Assembly (NCBI GenBank): GCA_934446485.1
Contig: CAKSEM010000074.1
Coordinates: forward strand, 1-7,053
From: an uncultured Eubacteriales bacterium
GTDB lineage: Bacteria > Bacillota > Clostridia > Oscillospirales > CAG-272
Direction: 5' to 3'
DNA length: 7,053 nt
The notes under the pieces are model-generated. The model saw only the letters and a program-made list of their open reading frames with translations, made no database searches and was not told the DNA's origin. A program made the position numbers and the translations under genes. Numbering within the stretch: position 1 is the stretch's first letter; each line of letters begins with the position of its first letter. Shown here one piece after another: positions 1 to 5,780 of the stretch.

Positions 1-252
1 GAACATACTCTGTCCGAATGCTGCCATCACAATTCCGACGATGAGTGCCGCAAGCCCCGCAACGGGCGTTCGCGTCGCATCTACGATCGCAGGCACGGTC
101 ATAACCGCCAGCGTAACGTAAGGCACATAGTACAGAAATGAACGTACCGTGTGATTCTTTATCTCATGTCTCAGAAGTATGAGCGGAAGTACCCTTATCG
201 CATACGTAACACCCGCCATTATGAGAATATATATCCAAATACTCCTGTCCAT
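1..252 (-). CDS. azlD: AzlD-family branched-chain amino-acid exporter, small subunit (partial, 3' end outside window)
   Basis: The first 84 codons are present and the rest lies beyond the window's left edge; family members are about 100-110 residues. The start ATG at 252-250 is preceded by a strong GGAGGAGATA ribosome site (262-253). The visible protein is very hydrophobic. It opens with a membrane segment (about residues 5-22, ending YAIRVLPLILL), then a short basic stretch and the signature-like SFLYYVPYVTLAVMTVPAI (about 40-58), then a second membrane segment. The arginine-proline pair near residue 20 and the SFLYYVPY block are typical of AzlD. AzlD works with the larger AzlC in the cytoplasmic membrane to export branched-chain amino acids and analogues such as azaleucine. 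AzlC lies directly upstream, 53 bp away, which supports the call. The substrate cannot be read from sequence. Confidence 0.88.
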   Translation of the reverse strand, partial: MDRSIWIYILIMAGVTYAIRVLPLILLRHEIKNHTVRSFLYYVPYVTLAVMTVPAIVDATRTPVAGLAALIVGIVMAAFGQSMF

Positions 253-295
253 TATCTCCTCCGCGGCGCCCCTCTGAACGGGACTCCGAAATCTT

Positions 296-319
296 CCGAC
301 GGCGGCTATTCGCCGTCGG
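296..319 (-). repeat. Perfect 9-bp inverted repeat holding the azlC stop codon in its loop
   Basis: The arms CCGACGGCG (296-304) and CGCCGTCGG (311-319) pair perfectly across a six-base loop that contains the azlC stop codon (308-306). As minus-strand RNA this is a GC-rich hairpin at the end of azlC. It is followed by AAGATTTCGG rather than a run of U, so it is not a classical intrinsic terminator. It could stabilise or process the transcript, or tune the azlC:azlD ratio; that role is inference. Confidence 0.6.
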
Positions 320-1019
320 CATCGTCCGGTATCGGACGTATGATCGCCGCCGCAAGCGATATAACGACGGTCAGAACGATCGTTTTAACCCCCGACGATA
401 TCCCGTCGAGAGCAGGTATTTTATTCGCGACCGTACTCAGTGCAAAGCACGCAAGTACCGTCACGGCTATAGTACGATTGTGCATTGCAGGCGGCACTAT
501 GATCGCTATAAACATTCCGAACAGTGCAACACTGAGCGCCGATACGGCAAAGGCAGGCATGGCGTCTCCGACGATCACGCCGAGCGCCGTCCCCAGTGCC
601 CAACCGGGCAGTGCGACCGATATCGCACCGTAGGCGTAAGGCGGGTCGATGTACCCGCCGCGCGCAATATTGACGGCGAATATCTCATCGGTCAGATCGA
701 ATCCGATAAGGAGTCTGTGGTACATCGGCGTATCAGGAGAAAAACGCTGACTCATCGTGCACGCCATGAGAAAGTACCGTGCGTTCGCTATCAGCTCCAT
801 CAGCGCAACCTCTGCGTAGCCTGCGCCGGACGATATGAGTGCAATCGCCGCATATTCGCCTGCCGAGGCGTTATTCGCCGCGCTCGCCACCATAGCCTGA
901 ATTGCGCTGAAACCCGCACGTCCCGCTGCAATGCCGAGCGCAAACGAAACCGCAAAATATCCGAGTGCTATCGGTATTCCGTCGCGCACTCCGCTGAGAA
1001 ATGTATTACGACGCATCAT
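306..1019 (-). CDS. azlC: AzlC-family branched-chain amino-acid exporter, large subunit
   Basis: A 237-residue integral membrane protein, normal length for AzlC. It has about five to six hydrophobic segments, the first at residues 14-32 (GIPIALGYFAVSFALGIAA). Family-like blocks are SAGEYAAIALISSGAGYAE (52-70), the NARYFLMACTMS stretch (79-90), FDLTDEIFAV (107-116) and WALGTALGVIVGD (140-152). The tail is acidic and cytoplasm-like. With AzlD it should form an exporter of branched-chain amino acids in the cytoplasmic membrane. Two adjacent ATGs (1019 and 1016) are possible starts. A GGAGAGG site at 1032-1026 lies inside the end of metH, and the first 14 bases of azlC overlap metH, so translation is probably coupled. 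BrnFE of Corynebacterium, in the same family, also exports methionine, which makes the metH neighbour notable. Confidence 0.92.
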   Translation of the reverse strand: MMRRNTFLSGVRDGIPIALGYFAVSFALGIAAGRAGFSAIQAMVASAANNASAGEYAAIALISSGAGYAEVALMELIANARYFLMACTMSQRFSPDTPMYHRLLIGFDLTDEIFAVNIARGGYIDPPYAYGAISVALPGWALGTALGVIVGDAMPAFAVSALSVALFGMFIAIIVPPAMHNRTIAVTVLACFALSTVANKIPALDGISSGVKTIVLTVVISLAAAIIRPIPDDADGE

Positions 1020-3489
1020 TTCCCGCCTCTCCGTCTACCTCTTCGGCATAACGCACCGTCTCCATTGCATCGGCAGCATACCGATCCGCACCGATGCTTT
1101 CTGCATATTCGCGCGTGAGCACCGCACCTCCGACTACCACGCGGCACCACGGTGCGCTGCGCCGCAGCTCGCGTATCGTCTCTTCCATCGCGGGCACCGT
1201 CGTCGTCATAAGCGCCGAAAGTCCGACGATCGGAGCATGTGTGCGAACGACTGCCTCAACGACTGATTCCGGCGGCACATCGCGTCCGAGATCGACGACT
1301 GCAAAGCCGTAATTCTCCAGAAGCAGCTTGACTATATTCTTGCCGATATCGTGTATATCTCCCTTGACCGTGGCTATGACAAACGTACACCTTTTCTTTA
1401 TATCACCGGAGCTGCGTGAGACGAAATCCTTGATTTCGGATGCGGCGCTCTTTGCAGCCTCTGCACTCATCAAGAGCTGCGGCAGATACGTCCTGTGCTC
1501 TTCAAACGACCTGCCTACTTCGTCAAGCGCAGGTATGATCTCCCGATCCACCAGTTCCATCGGTGCGACGGTCGCAAGAAGCTCGCGCGTGACCGATGCT
1601 GCCTGATCCTTCATACCGCGCACGATCGCACCCGACAGCGCCGAGCGCACCGATGCGGCATTCTGAGACTTTCCCGCGGCAGTCGCTGTACCCGAGTCTG
1701 CGGTACCTGTCCCCGCGGTACCTGTGCCCGCGGTACCTGTGCCCGCGGTGCCGAGCATACCGATAGTTTGCCTTCCGCTCATGAATTCTATATAGTCTGC
1801 ACACATCGGATCGAGCCCGTGCAGAGCGCGGAATGAGTAGTATGCGCGCATCATCTCTTCCGAATAAGGGTTCATGATCGCCGCCGACAGCCCCGCTTCA
1901 AGCGCTGATATAAAGAACGCACCGTTCACGGTATCGCGGCACGGGAGTCCGAACGACACATTCGATACTCCGAGTGAAGTATGACAGCCGAGCTCATGCC
2001 TTATGGCACGAAGAGCATCTATCGTCGCCTTCGGCGCCGATTGATCTGCGCTGACAGTCATGGCAAGCGTATCGAACACAATATCTCGCCCGGATATGCC
2101 GTATTCGGCAGCTCGTCCGAGGATCTTTTCGGCTATTCTGATTCTCCCTTCGGCATCCCGCGGTATCCCGTTCTCATCGAGTGTAAGCGCCACTACGACT
2201 CCGCCGTATTTGCGCACGAGCGGGAAGATCGCAGCCATGCTCTCCTCCTTGCCGTTTACTGAGTTTATCATCGCTTTGCCGTTATAGACACGCAGAGCCG
2301 CTTCCGTCGCGACAGGATCGGATGAGTCTATCTGAAGCGGCAGATCGCAGACCGCCTGAATCTCGGTCACCGCCTGCGGCAAAAGCTCGCTCTCACAGAT
2401 ATCGGGGAGCCCGACATTCACATCGAGTACGTGCGCACCGTGCTCCGCCTCGGATATAGCCTCTCCGAGTATATAGTCCATGTCGCGCTCTATAAGTGCA
2501 GTCTTAAGGCGGCGCTTGCCGGTCGGGTTGATCCGTTCGCCTATGAGTACGGGCGATGCACCGAAAGTCACCGCGTGCGTATATGAAGAGATCACGGTAA
2601 GGGACTTCTTCGACACCGGGACGGGTGAGACACCGTCAAGCTCCGAACACAGCGCGCCGATATATTCGGGAGTCGTCCCGCAGCATCCGCCGGCTATGCG
2701 GACGCCGCCCCTTACCTGCCGCGCCACCTCGGAGGCAAAATCCGACGGTGATATATCGTACACCGTATGTCCGCAGCACGATGACGGCAATCCCGCATTC
2801 GGCTTCAAAAGAACGGGTATTGACGACACGGAAAGCAGCCGCTCCACCACCGGCGCGAGCTGCACGGGACCGAGCGAACAGTTGACACCGACGGCATCTG
2901 CACCCATTCCTTCGATAAGCGCAACCATCGCCTCAGGCTCCGCACCGGTCATAAGCTTTCCGTCAGCACCGTACGCATTCGACACGAATACCGGCAAGCT
3001 TGAACTTTCCTTTGCCGCAAGCAGTGCCGCCTTCGTCTCGTAGCTGTCGTTAATCGTTTCGATAAGTATCAGATCCGCACCGTACTTTACGCCGAGCCGT
3101 ACAGTTGCAGCGAAGAGATCGTATGCGTCTTCAAAATCAAGATCTCCGAACGGACAGAGAAGTCTGCCGCTCGGTCCGATGTCGAGTGCAACGAATCTGT
3201 CTCCGCCCACTGCTTCCGCACTCGCACGCGCCGTGCCAATCGCCGCAGCTACGATGCTCTCAAGCTCGGTCTCCGTAAATTTCAGAAGGTTTGCGCCGAA
3301 AGTATTGGTCGATACAACGCGGCTTCCCGCACGAAAGTATGAGTCATGAATATCGCGTATCACATCCGGATGGGTAAGGCACCACGTCTCCGGCAACTCT
3401 CCGGGGGTAAGCCCTCTCTTCTGCAGGAGCGTACCCATACCCCCGTCGAGAAGGAGCACACGATCTCTCATGTATTCAAGAACGCCCAT
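1006..3489 (-). CDS. metH: Cobalamin-dependent methionine synthase, short form without reactivation domain
   Basis: 827 residues. It transfers the methyl group of methyltetrahydrofolate to homocysteine through bound cobalamin, giving methionine in the cytosol. Residues 5-285 form the homocysteine methyltransferase barrel, with the zinc ligands visible as VNC (C204) and GGCCGTTP (C269, C270). Residues 305-570 form the pterin/folate-binding barrel (LIGERINPTGKRRLK at 315-329, DVNVGLPD at 356-363). A Gly/Thr/Ala repeat linker spans 578-606. A helical cap (about 612-690) and a B12-binding Rossmann domain (about 700-815) follow, with DIHDIG at 711-716 supplying the axial ligand H713. The protein ends there, so the roughly 330-residue AdoMet-binding reactivation domain of the 1227-residue E. 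coli enzyme is absent. The frame is open upstream to 3585, but the ATG at 3489 has a GGAGGTG site and starts 16 bp past the alr stop. The upstream extension would overlap alr and lies outside the known domain. Confidence 0.96.
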   Translation of the reverse strand: MGVLEYMRDRVLLLDGGMGTLLQKRGLTPGELPETWCLTHPDVIRDIHDSYFRAGSRVVSTNTFGANLLKFTETELESIVAAAIGTARASAEAVGGDRFVALDIGPSGRLLCPFGDLDFEDAYDLFAATVRLGVKYGADLILIETINDSYETKAALLAAKESSSLPVFVSNAYGADGKLMTGAEPEAMVALIEGMGADAVGVNCSLGPVQLAPVVERLLSVSSIPVLLKPNAGLPSSCCGHTVYDISPSDFASEVARQVRGGVRIAGGCCGTTPEYIGALCSELDGVSPVPVSKKSLTVISSYTHAVTFGASPVLIGERINPTGKRRLKTALIERDMDYILGEAISEAEHGAHVLDVNVGLPDICESELLPQAVTEIQAVCDLPLQIDSSDPVATEAALRVYNGKAMINSVNGKEESMAAIFPLVRKYGGVVVALTLDENGIPRDAEGRIRIAEKILGRAAEYGISGRDIVFDTLAMTVSADQSAPKATIDALRAIRHELGCHTSLGVSNVSFGLPCRDTVNGAFFISALEAGLSAAIMNPYSEEMMRAYYSFRALHGLDPMCADYIEFMSGRQTIGMLGTAGTGTAGTGTAGTGTADSGTATAAGKSQNAASVRSALSGAIVRGMKDQAASVTRELLATVAPMELVDREIIPALDEVGRSFEEHRTYLPQLLMSAEAAKSAASEIKDFVSRSSGDIKKRCTFVIATVKGDIHDIGKNIVKLLLENYGFAVVDLGRDVPPESVVEAVVRTHAPIVGLSALMTTTVPAMEETIRELRRSAPWCRVVVGGAVLTREYAESIGADRYAADAMETVRYAEEVDGEAGNDAS
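1685..1753 (-). repeat. In-frame 15-bp tandem repeat in the metH linker (TAGTG pentapeptide)
   Basis: The plus-strand unit GCGGTACCTGTGCCC occurs at 1715-1729 and 1730-1744. A copy with one change lies at 1700-1714, a partial copy at 1745-1753 and a degenerate copy at 1685-1699. The unit is five codons and encodes T-A-G-T-G on the minus strand (residues about 580-604 of MetH). It lies between the folate-binding and cobalamin-cap domains, where a flexible hinge is expected. Copy-number change would keep the reading frame. Confidence 0.9.
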
Positions 3490-3493
3490 ATCA

Positions 3494-3500
3494 CACCTCC
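3494..3500 (-). promoter_or_regulatory. Ribosome binding site that fixes the metH start
   Basis: On the minus strand GGAGGTG (3500-3494) lies four bases from the ATG at 3489. It is a near-perfect Shine-Dalgarno match and selects this start over the upstream in-frame ATG at 3585, which lies inside alr. Confidence 0.85.
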
Positions 3501-3505
3501 GAACT

Positions 3506-4693
3506 TCAGTCGGACAGTCCGTCGCACGGCAGCATTCTCGATACCCCCGTAATGCGTCCGCCCTCGGTATAAACTCTCGGAACACGCTTTGAAATTCCGC
3601 ATATTATCTCATATCCGATAGTACCGCATATCTCAGCCACTGAATCCGCCGATATCTCAAGCTCCCCGTCCCGACCGAATATCGTTGCCGTATCACCTAC
3701 GCTGACACCCGGCACATCCGTTACATCTATCATCATCTGATCCATACAGACGCGTCCGGCTATCGGCGCACGGTGTCCGCGGATCAGAACCTCTCCGCGA
3801 TTCGAAAGACGGCGCGGCACGCCGTCGGCGTACCCGGCCTGAAGTGTCGCGATTCGGCTTTCGCGCTCCGTCACATACGTGCAGCCGTAGCTCACGGGCA
3901 CTCCCGCAGGAAGCGTTCGCAATGATGAAACGTGGGTGCGCAGCGACATCGCGGGATGTAAAACGCCGAAGGACGAGATGTCCGTCTCATCGGACGGCAT
4001 TAGCCCGTAAAGCAAAATGCCCTCGCGCACCATATCGTATTTCGGACCGCTGCCGACCGCAGCGGCACTGTTACATATATGGGATATCGGAATTCTGACG
4101 CCGAGTGAAGCAAGATTCGACAGCATACGGTCGAACCTCTCAGTCTGCAGACGTGTGTACGTAAGGTCGCGACTGTCGGATGCCGCAAAGTGACTGAATA
4201 TGCCGTCTACCCGCACCCCATCCATGGTGCATATCTCCGCGATCTCGCGTGCAGACTCCTCGGTGCACGGAAAACCGATACGCGACATACCTGTGTCAAG
4301 GGCTATATGCACGCCCGCAACACCTCCGACGGCAGCAGCCTCGTGCGCGATCGCACGTGCCTCTTCAATATCCGAAACCGTAGTGTCGATCCCGTACCTT
4401 ACGAGACGGCATGTGTCAGACACCTGCGTATGTGCAAGCACGAGTATCGGCGTAGTGATCCCGGAGAGACGCAGCTCCTCAGCCTCGTCAGTCATGGCAA
4501 CCGCAAAGTAGTCCACCTCGCTCTCAAGCATACGCGCAATACGGCGTGCACCGTGGCCGTAAGCATCCGCCTTGATAACTGCGGCGCACTTCACCGCACT
4601 TGGAAGCTGACGGCGCATAGCACGGTGATTTTCGAGAATCGCATCGAGGGCGACCTCTGCCCATGTTCTGAGTGACGAGAGATTTATGTCCAT
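3506..4693 (-). CDS. alr: Alanine racemase, PLP-dependent
   Basis: 395 residues, typical for the family. It interconverts L- and D-alanine in the cytosol, supplying D-alanine for peptidoglycan. The N-terminal barrel carries the PLP-binding lysine K41 in AAVIKADAYGHG (37-48). Further family blocks are HIALDTGMSRIGF (129-141), FSHFAASD (166-173) and CNSAAA (207-212). In the C-terminal beta domain the catalytic tyrosine is Y269 in PVSYGCTY (266-273), followed by QAGYADGVPR (285-294), GRVCMDQMMIDVT (313-325) and YEIICGISKRVPRVY (361-375). All key residues are present, so the enzyme should be active. The ATG at 4693 has a GGAGAC site upstream (4704-4699) and is the first gene of the alr-metH-azlC-azlD run. 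Isoleucine codon ATA is frequent here (14 of 31 by my count), unlike the SLH gene in this window. Confidence 0.97.
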   Translation of the reverse strand: MDINLSSLRTWAEVALDAILENHRAMRRQLPSAVKCAAVIKADAYGHGARRIARMLESEVDYFAVAMTDEAEELRLSGITTPILVLAHTQVSDTCRLVRYGIDTTVSDIEEARAIAHEAAAVGGVAGVHIALDTGMSRIGFPCTEESAREIAEICTMDGVRVDGIFSHFAASDSRDLTYTRLQTERFDRMLSNLASLGVRIPISHICNSAAAVGSGPKYDMVREGILLYGLMPSDETDISSFGVLHPAMSLRTHVSSLRTLPAGVPVSYGCTYVTERESRIATLQAGYADGVPRRLSNRGEVLIRGHRAPIAGRVCMDQMMIDVTDVPGVSVGDTATIFGRDGELEISADSVAEICGTIGYEIICGISKRVPRVYTEGGRITGVSRMLPCDGLSD

Positions 4694-4891
4694 ATCGTGT
4701 CTCCGGTATAATTATAGCAGTTTATCATTAGTATACCACGGAGGCGACAAGAGTGCAAGTAAAAACTGTGCCGCCTGATGTCGAACGGCAAAACCGAACG
4801 GTCTCTCACGCACTGTCTCGGGATATATTTAGTCTGCGCGCAGAGCATCGCACTGCGCAAGATCAATCGAACATAAGGCGGTATTACTCAT
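4694..4891. other. Divergent intergenic region between alr and the lipoprotein gene
   Basis: These 198 bp hold the alr promoter on the minus side. On the plus side a TATATT (4824-4829) could be a -10 for the lipoprotein gene, but I find no credible -35 ahead of it. A small inverted repeat, GCGCAG (4838-4843) with CTGCGC (4853-4858) around a nine-base spacer, lies between that -10 and the lipoprotein start. Its role is unknown. Confidence 0.4.
4730..4758 (-). promoter_or_regulatory. Probable sigma-A promoter of the alr operon
   Basis: On the minus strand TTGCAC (4758-4753) and TATACT (4735-4730) are separated by exactly 17 bases. Transcription would begin near 4723, giving a leader of about 30 nt that contains the alr ribosome site. 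A second candidate is an extended -10, TGCTATAAT at 4719-4711, but its start near 4704 would begin at the ribosome site itself, so I prefer the upstream pair. Either leader is too short for a SAM, cobalamin or T-box element. Confidence 0.55.
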
Positions 4892-5416
4892 ATGAAGATA
4901 AGAACCCGAATCGTCGCTGCATTATTTACACTTGCAGCTATCTGCACTCTCGGCTCATGCAGCACACCCGGAGGCGAGGGTGCAGAGCCGGTACCGAAAA
5001 CGGGATATGCCGCGTCCGACAGCTCATATACGGCGGAAATATCGGACGGGGTACGCACGGTCACGCTCGATGTCACACGCGAGCGCGGAGTAGTCACGGC
5101 AAATGTTACCGCGCCCGACGAGCTATCCGGGACCGGATTTATCTGCGATATGACCGGTGTCGGGATCGTCACCGAAGGTGACACCCTTACGGTAAGCACG
5201 GAAGGCAGCGCGGGACTCCGCGCGATCTTTGACGCACTGTCTCACGATCCGACAGATGAAGAACTGATTCCGGGAGCTGCCATTCGCACCGAATGCGGAG
5301 GCTTTGAATGTGTGCTGTCGCTCGGCGCAGACGGATATCCGCTGACACTCGATGTCACACGCGGAACGTACAAACGGTGTGTGCGGTTCTCATCGTGGCG
5401 GCACGCCGGGGACTGA
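4892..5416 (+). CDS. Predicted small lipoprotein of unknown function
   Basis: 174 residues with a classic lipoprotein signal: basic start MKIRTR, hydrophobic core (7-19) and lipobox LGSC with the modified cysteine at C23. It should be anchored on the outer face of the cytoplasmic membrane. A flexible Gly/Pro/acidic linker (24-42) follows, then about 130 residues of alternating polar and hydrophobic strands (43-170) suggesting a beta-rich domain. The segment TLDVTR appears twice (58-63 and 152-157). Cysteines at 85, 135, 140 and 163 could form disulfides. The strand-and-helix pattern loosely resembles LolA/GerS-type lipoproteins, but I cannot assign a family. The ATG is preceded by AAGGCGG (4875-4881) at a 10-base spacing. 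The gene is divergent from alr and convergent with the SLH gene, so no operon partner informs its role. Sure of the lipoprotein class, not of any function. Confidence 0.82.
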   Translation: MKIRTRIVAALFTLAAICTLGSCSTPGGEGAEPVPKTGYAASDSSYTAEISDGVRTVTLDVTRERGVVTANVTAPDELSGTGFICDMTGVGIVTEGDTLTVSTEGSAGLRAIFDALSHDPTDEELIPGAAIRTECGGFECVLSLGADGYPLTLDVTRGTYKRCVRFSSWRHAGD

Positions 5417-5642
5417 GCTTTGCCACCGAAACTCAAAATTCAAAATCCACACAAAGCAGACATCGTTGTCGCAAAGGCTGCAACGACTTGTGCCGATCCC
5501 CAAATGCTGACGCTCGTCGATTATCACACGATCATCCTTCAGACATCTGAGATATGCGCCGAACAGTATTCACTGTGCCGTCGGGCACATAGGAATCGTG
5601 CCGCATTCGGCGGACTGCTGCAGATGTTCTGCGGGGCCGCAC

Positions 5643-5670
5643 TGTGCCGCAAGAAATCTCTTGCGGCACA
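5643..5670. repeat. Perfect 28-bp palindrome (12-bp arms, 4-base loop)
   Basis: TGTGCCGCAAGA (5643-5654) and its exact complement TCTTGCGGCACA (5659-5670) flank AATC. As RNA it forms a very stable hairpin on either strand. Neither strand has a following U-run (plus continues AAATCCGTTT, minus continues GTGCGGCC), so it is not a standard intrinsic terminator. Lying 227 bp past the lipoprotein stop and 42 bp past the SLH-gene terminator, it may be a transcript-end hairpin, a decayed terminator or a protein-binding site. Confidence 0.75.
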
Positions 5671-5711
5671 AATCCGTTTCAGCCACCGGCAGAGACGACA
5701 CATTCCAAATC

Positions 5712-5748
5712 AAAAAAGCAGCCGCAAAGGTTTCCCTTTGCGACTGCT
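5712..5748 (-). terminator. Intrinsic terminator of the SLH-protein gene
   Basis: Read on the minus strand, a 14-bp stem (arms 5748-5735 and 5730-5717, one G-U pair) closes a GAAA tetraloop (5734-5731) and runs straight into a U tract (5717-5712). It lies 32 bp past the SLH stop codon. No U-run follows it on the plus strand, so it acts for the minus-strand gene only. Confidence 0.93.
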
Positions 5749-5780
5749 CTGCCGTTATAGGCCAGTTGGTAACAAATTCA

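Larger units (their letters stand above)
5417..5780. other. Gene-free region between the convergent lipoprotein and SLH genes
   Basis: I see no supportable gene in these 364 bp. Besides the terminator and palindrome listed separately there are three weaker inverted repeats. TCGTTG (5463-5468) pairs with CAACGA (5481-5486), possibly a weak terminator for the lipoprotein gene but without a U-run. TCAGA pairs with TCTGA at 5539-5550. TGTGCC (5574-5579) pairs with GGCACA (5584-5589). The 10-mer CACTGTGCCG occurs at 5571-5580 and again at 5640-5649. Confidence 0.5.

Noticed and set aside
480..1118. 212-codon plus-strand frame opposite azlC
   Set aside because: Low-complexity Arg/His-rich product opposite a clear membrane-protein gene.
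1685..1753. The metH tandem repeat as a CRISPR-like or intergenic array
   Set aside because: Units are 15 bp, contiguous without spacers, and in frame within a coding region.
3490..3585. Upstream in-frame extension of metH to an ATG at 3585
   Set aside because: It lies within alr, adds a Cys/Arg-rich stretch absent from the family, and the ATG at 3489 has a near-perfect ribosome site.
4684..4728. Minus-strand 14-codon frame (MINCYNYTGDTIWT) overlapping the alr start, a possible leader peptide
   Set aside because: It has no ribosome binding site, and the preferred transcription start (about 4723) lies downstream of its ATG.
4753..5181. Plus-strand 142-codon frame beginning with GTG after a good GGAGG (4740-4744)
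   Set aside because: It overlaps the lipoprotein gene in another frame, and its product is rich in Arg, His, Tyr and Cys, as expected of an out-of-frame reading. The GGAGG is probably fortuitous next to the alr promoter.
5643..5670. The 28-bp palindrome as a bidirectional intrinsic terminator
   Set aside because: Neither strand has a U-rich tail after the stem, so I list it only as a repeat.
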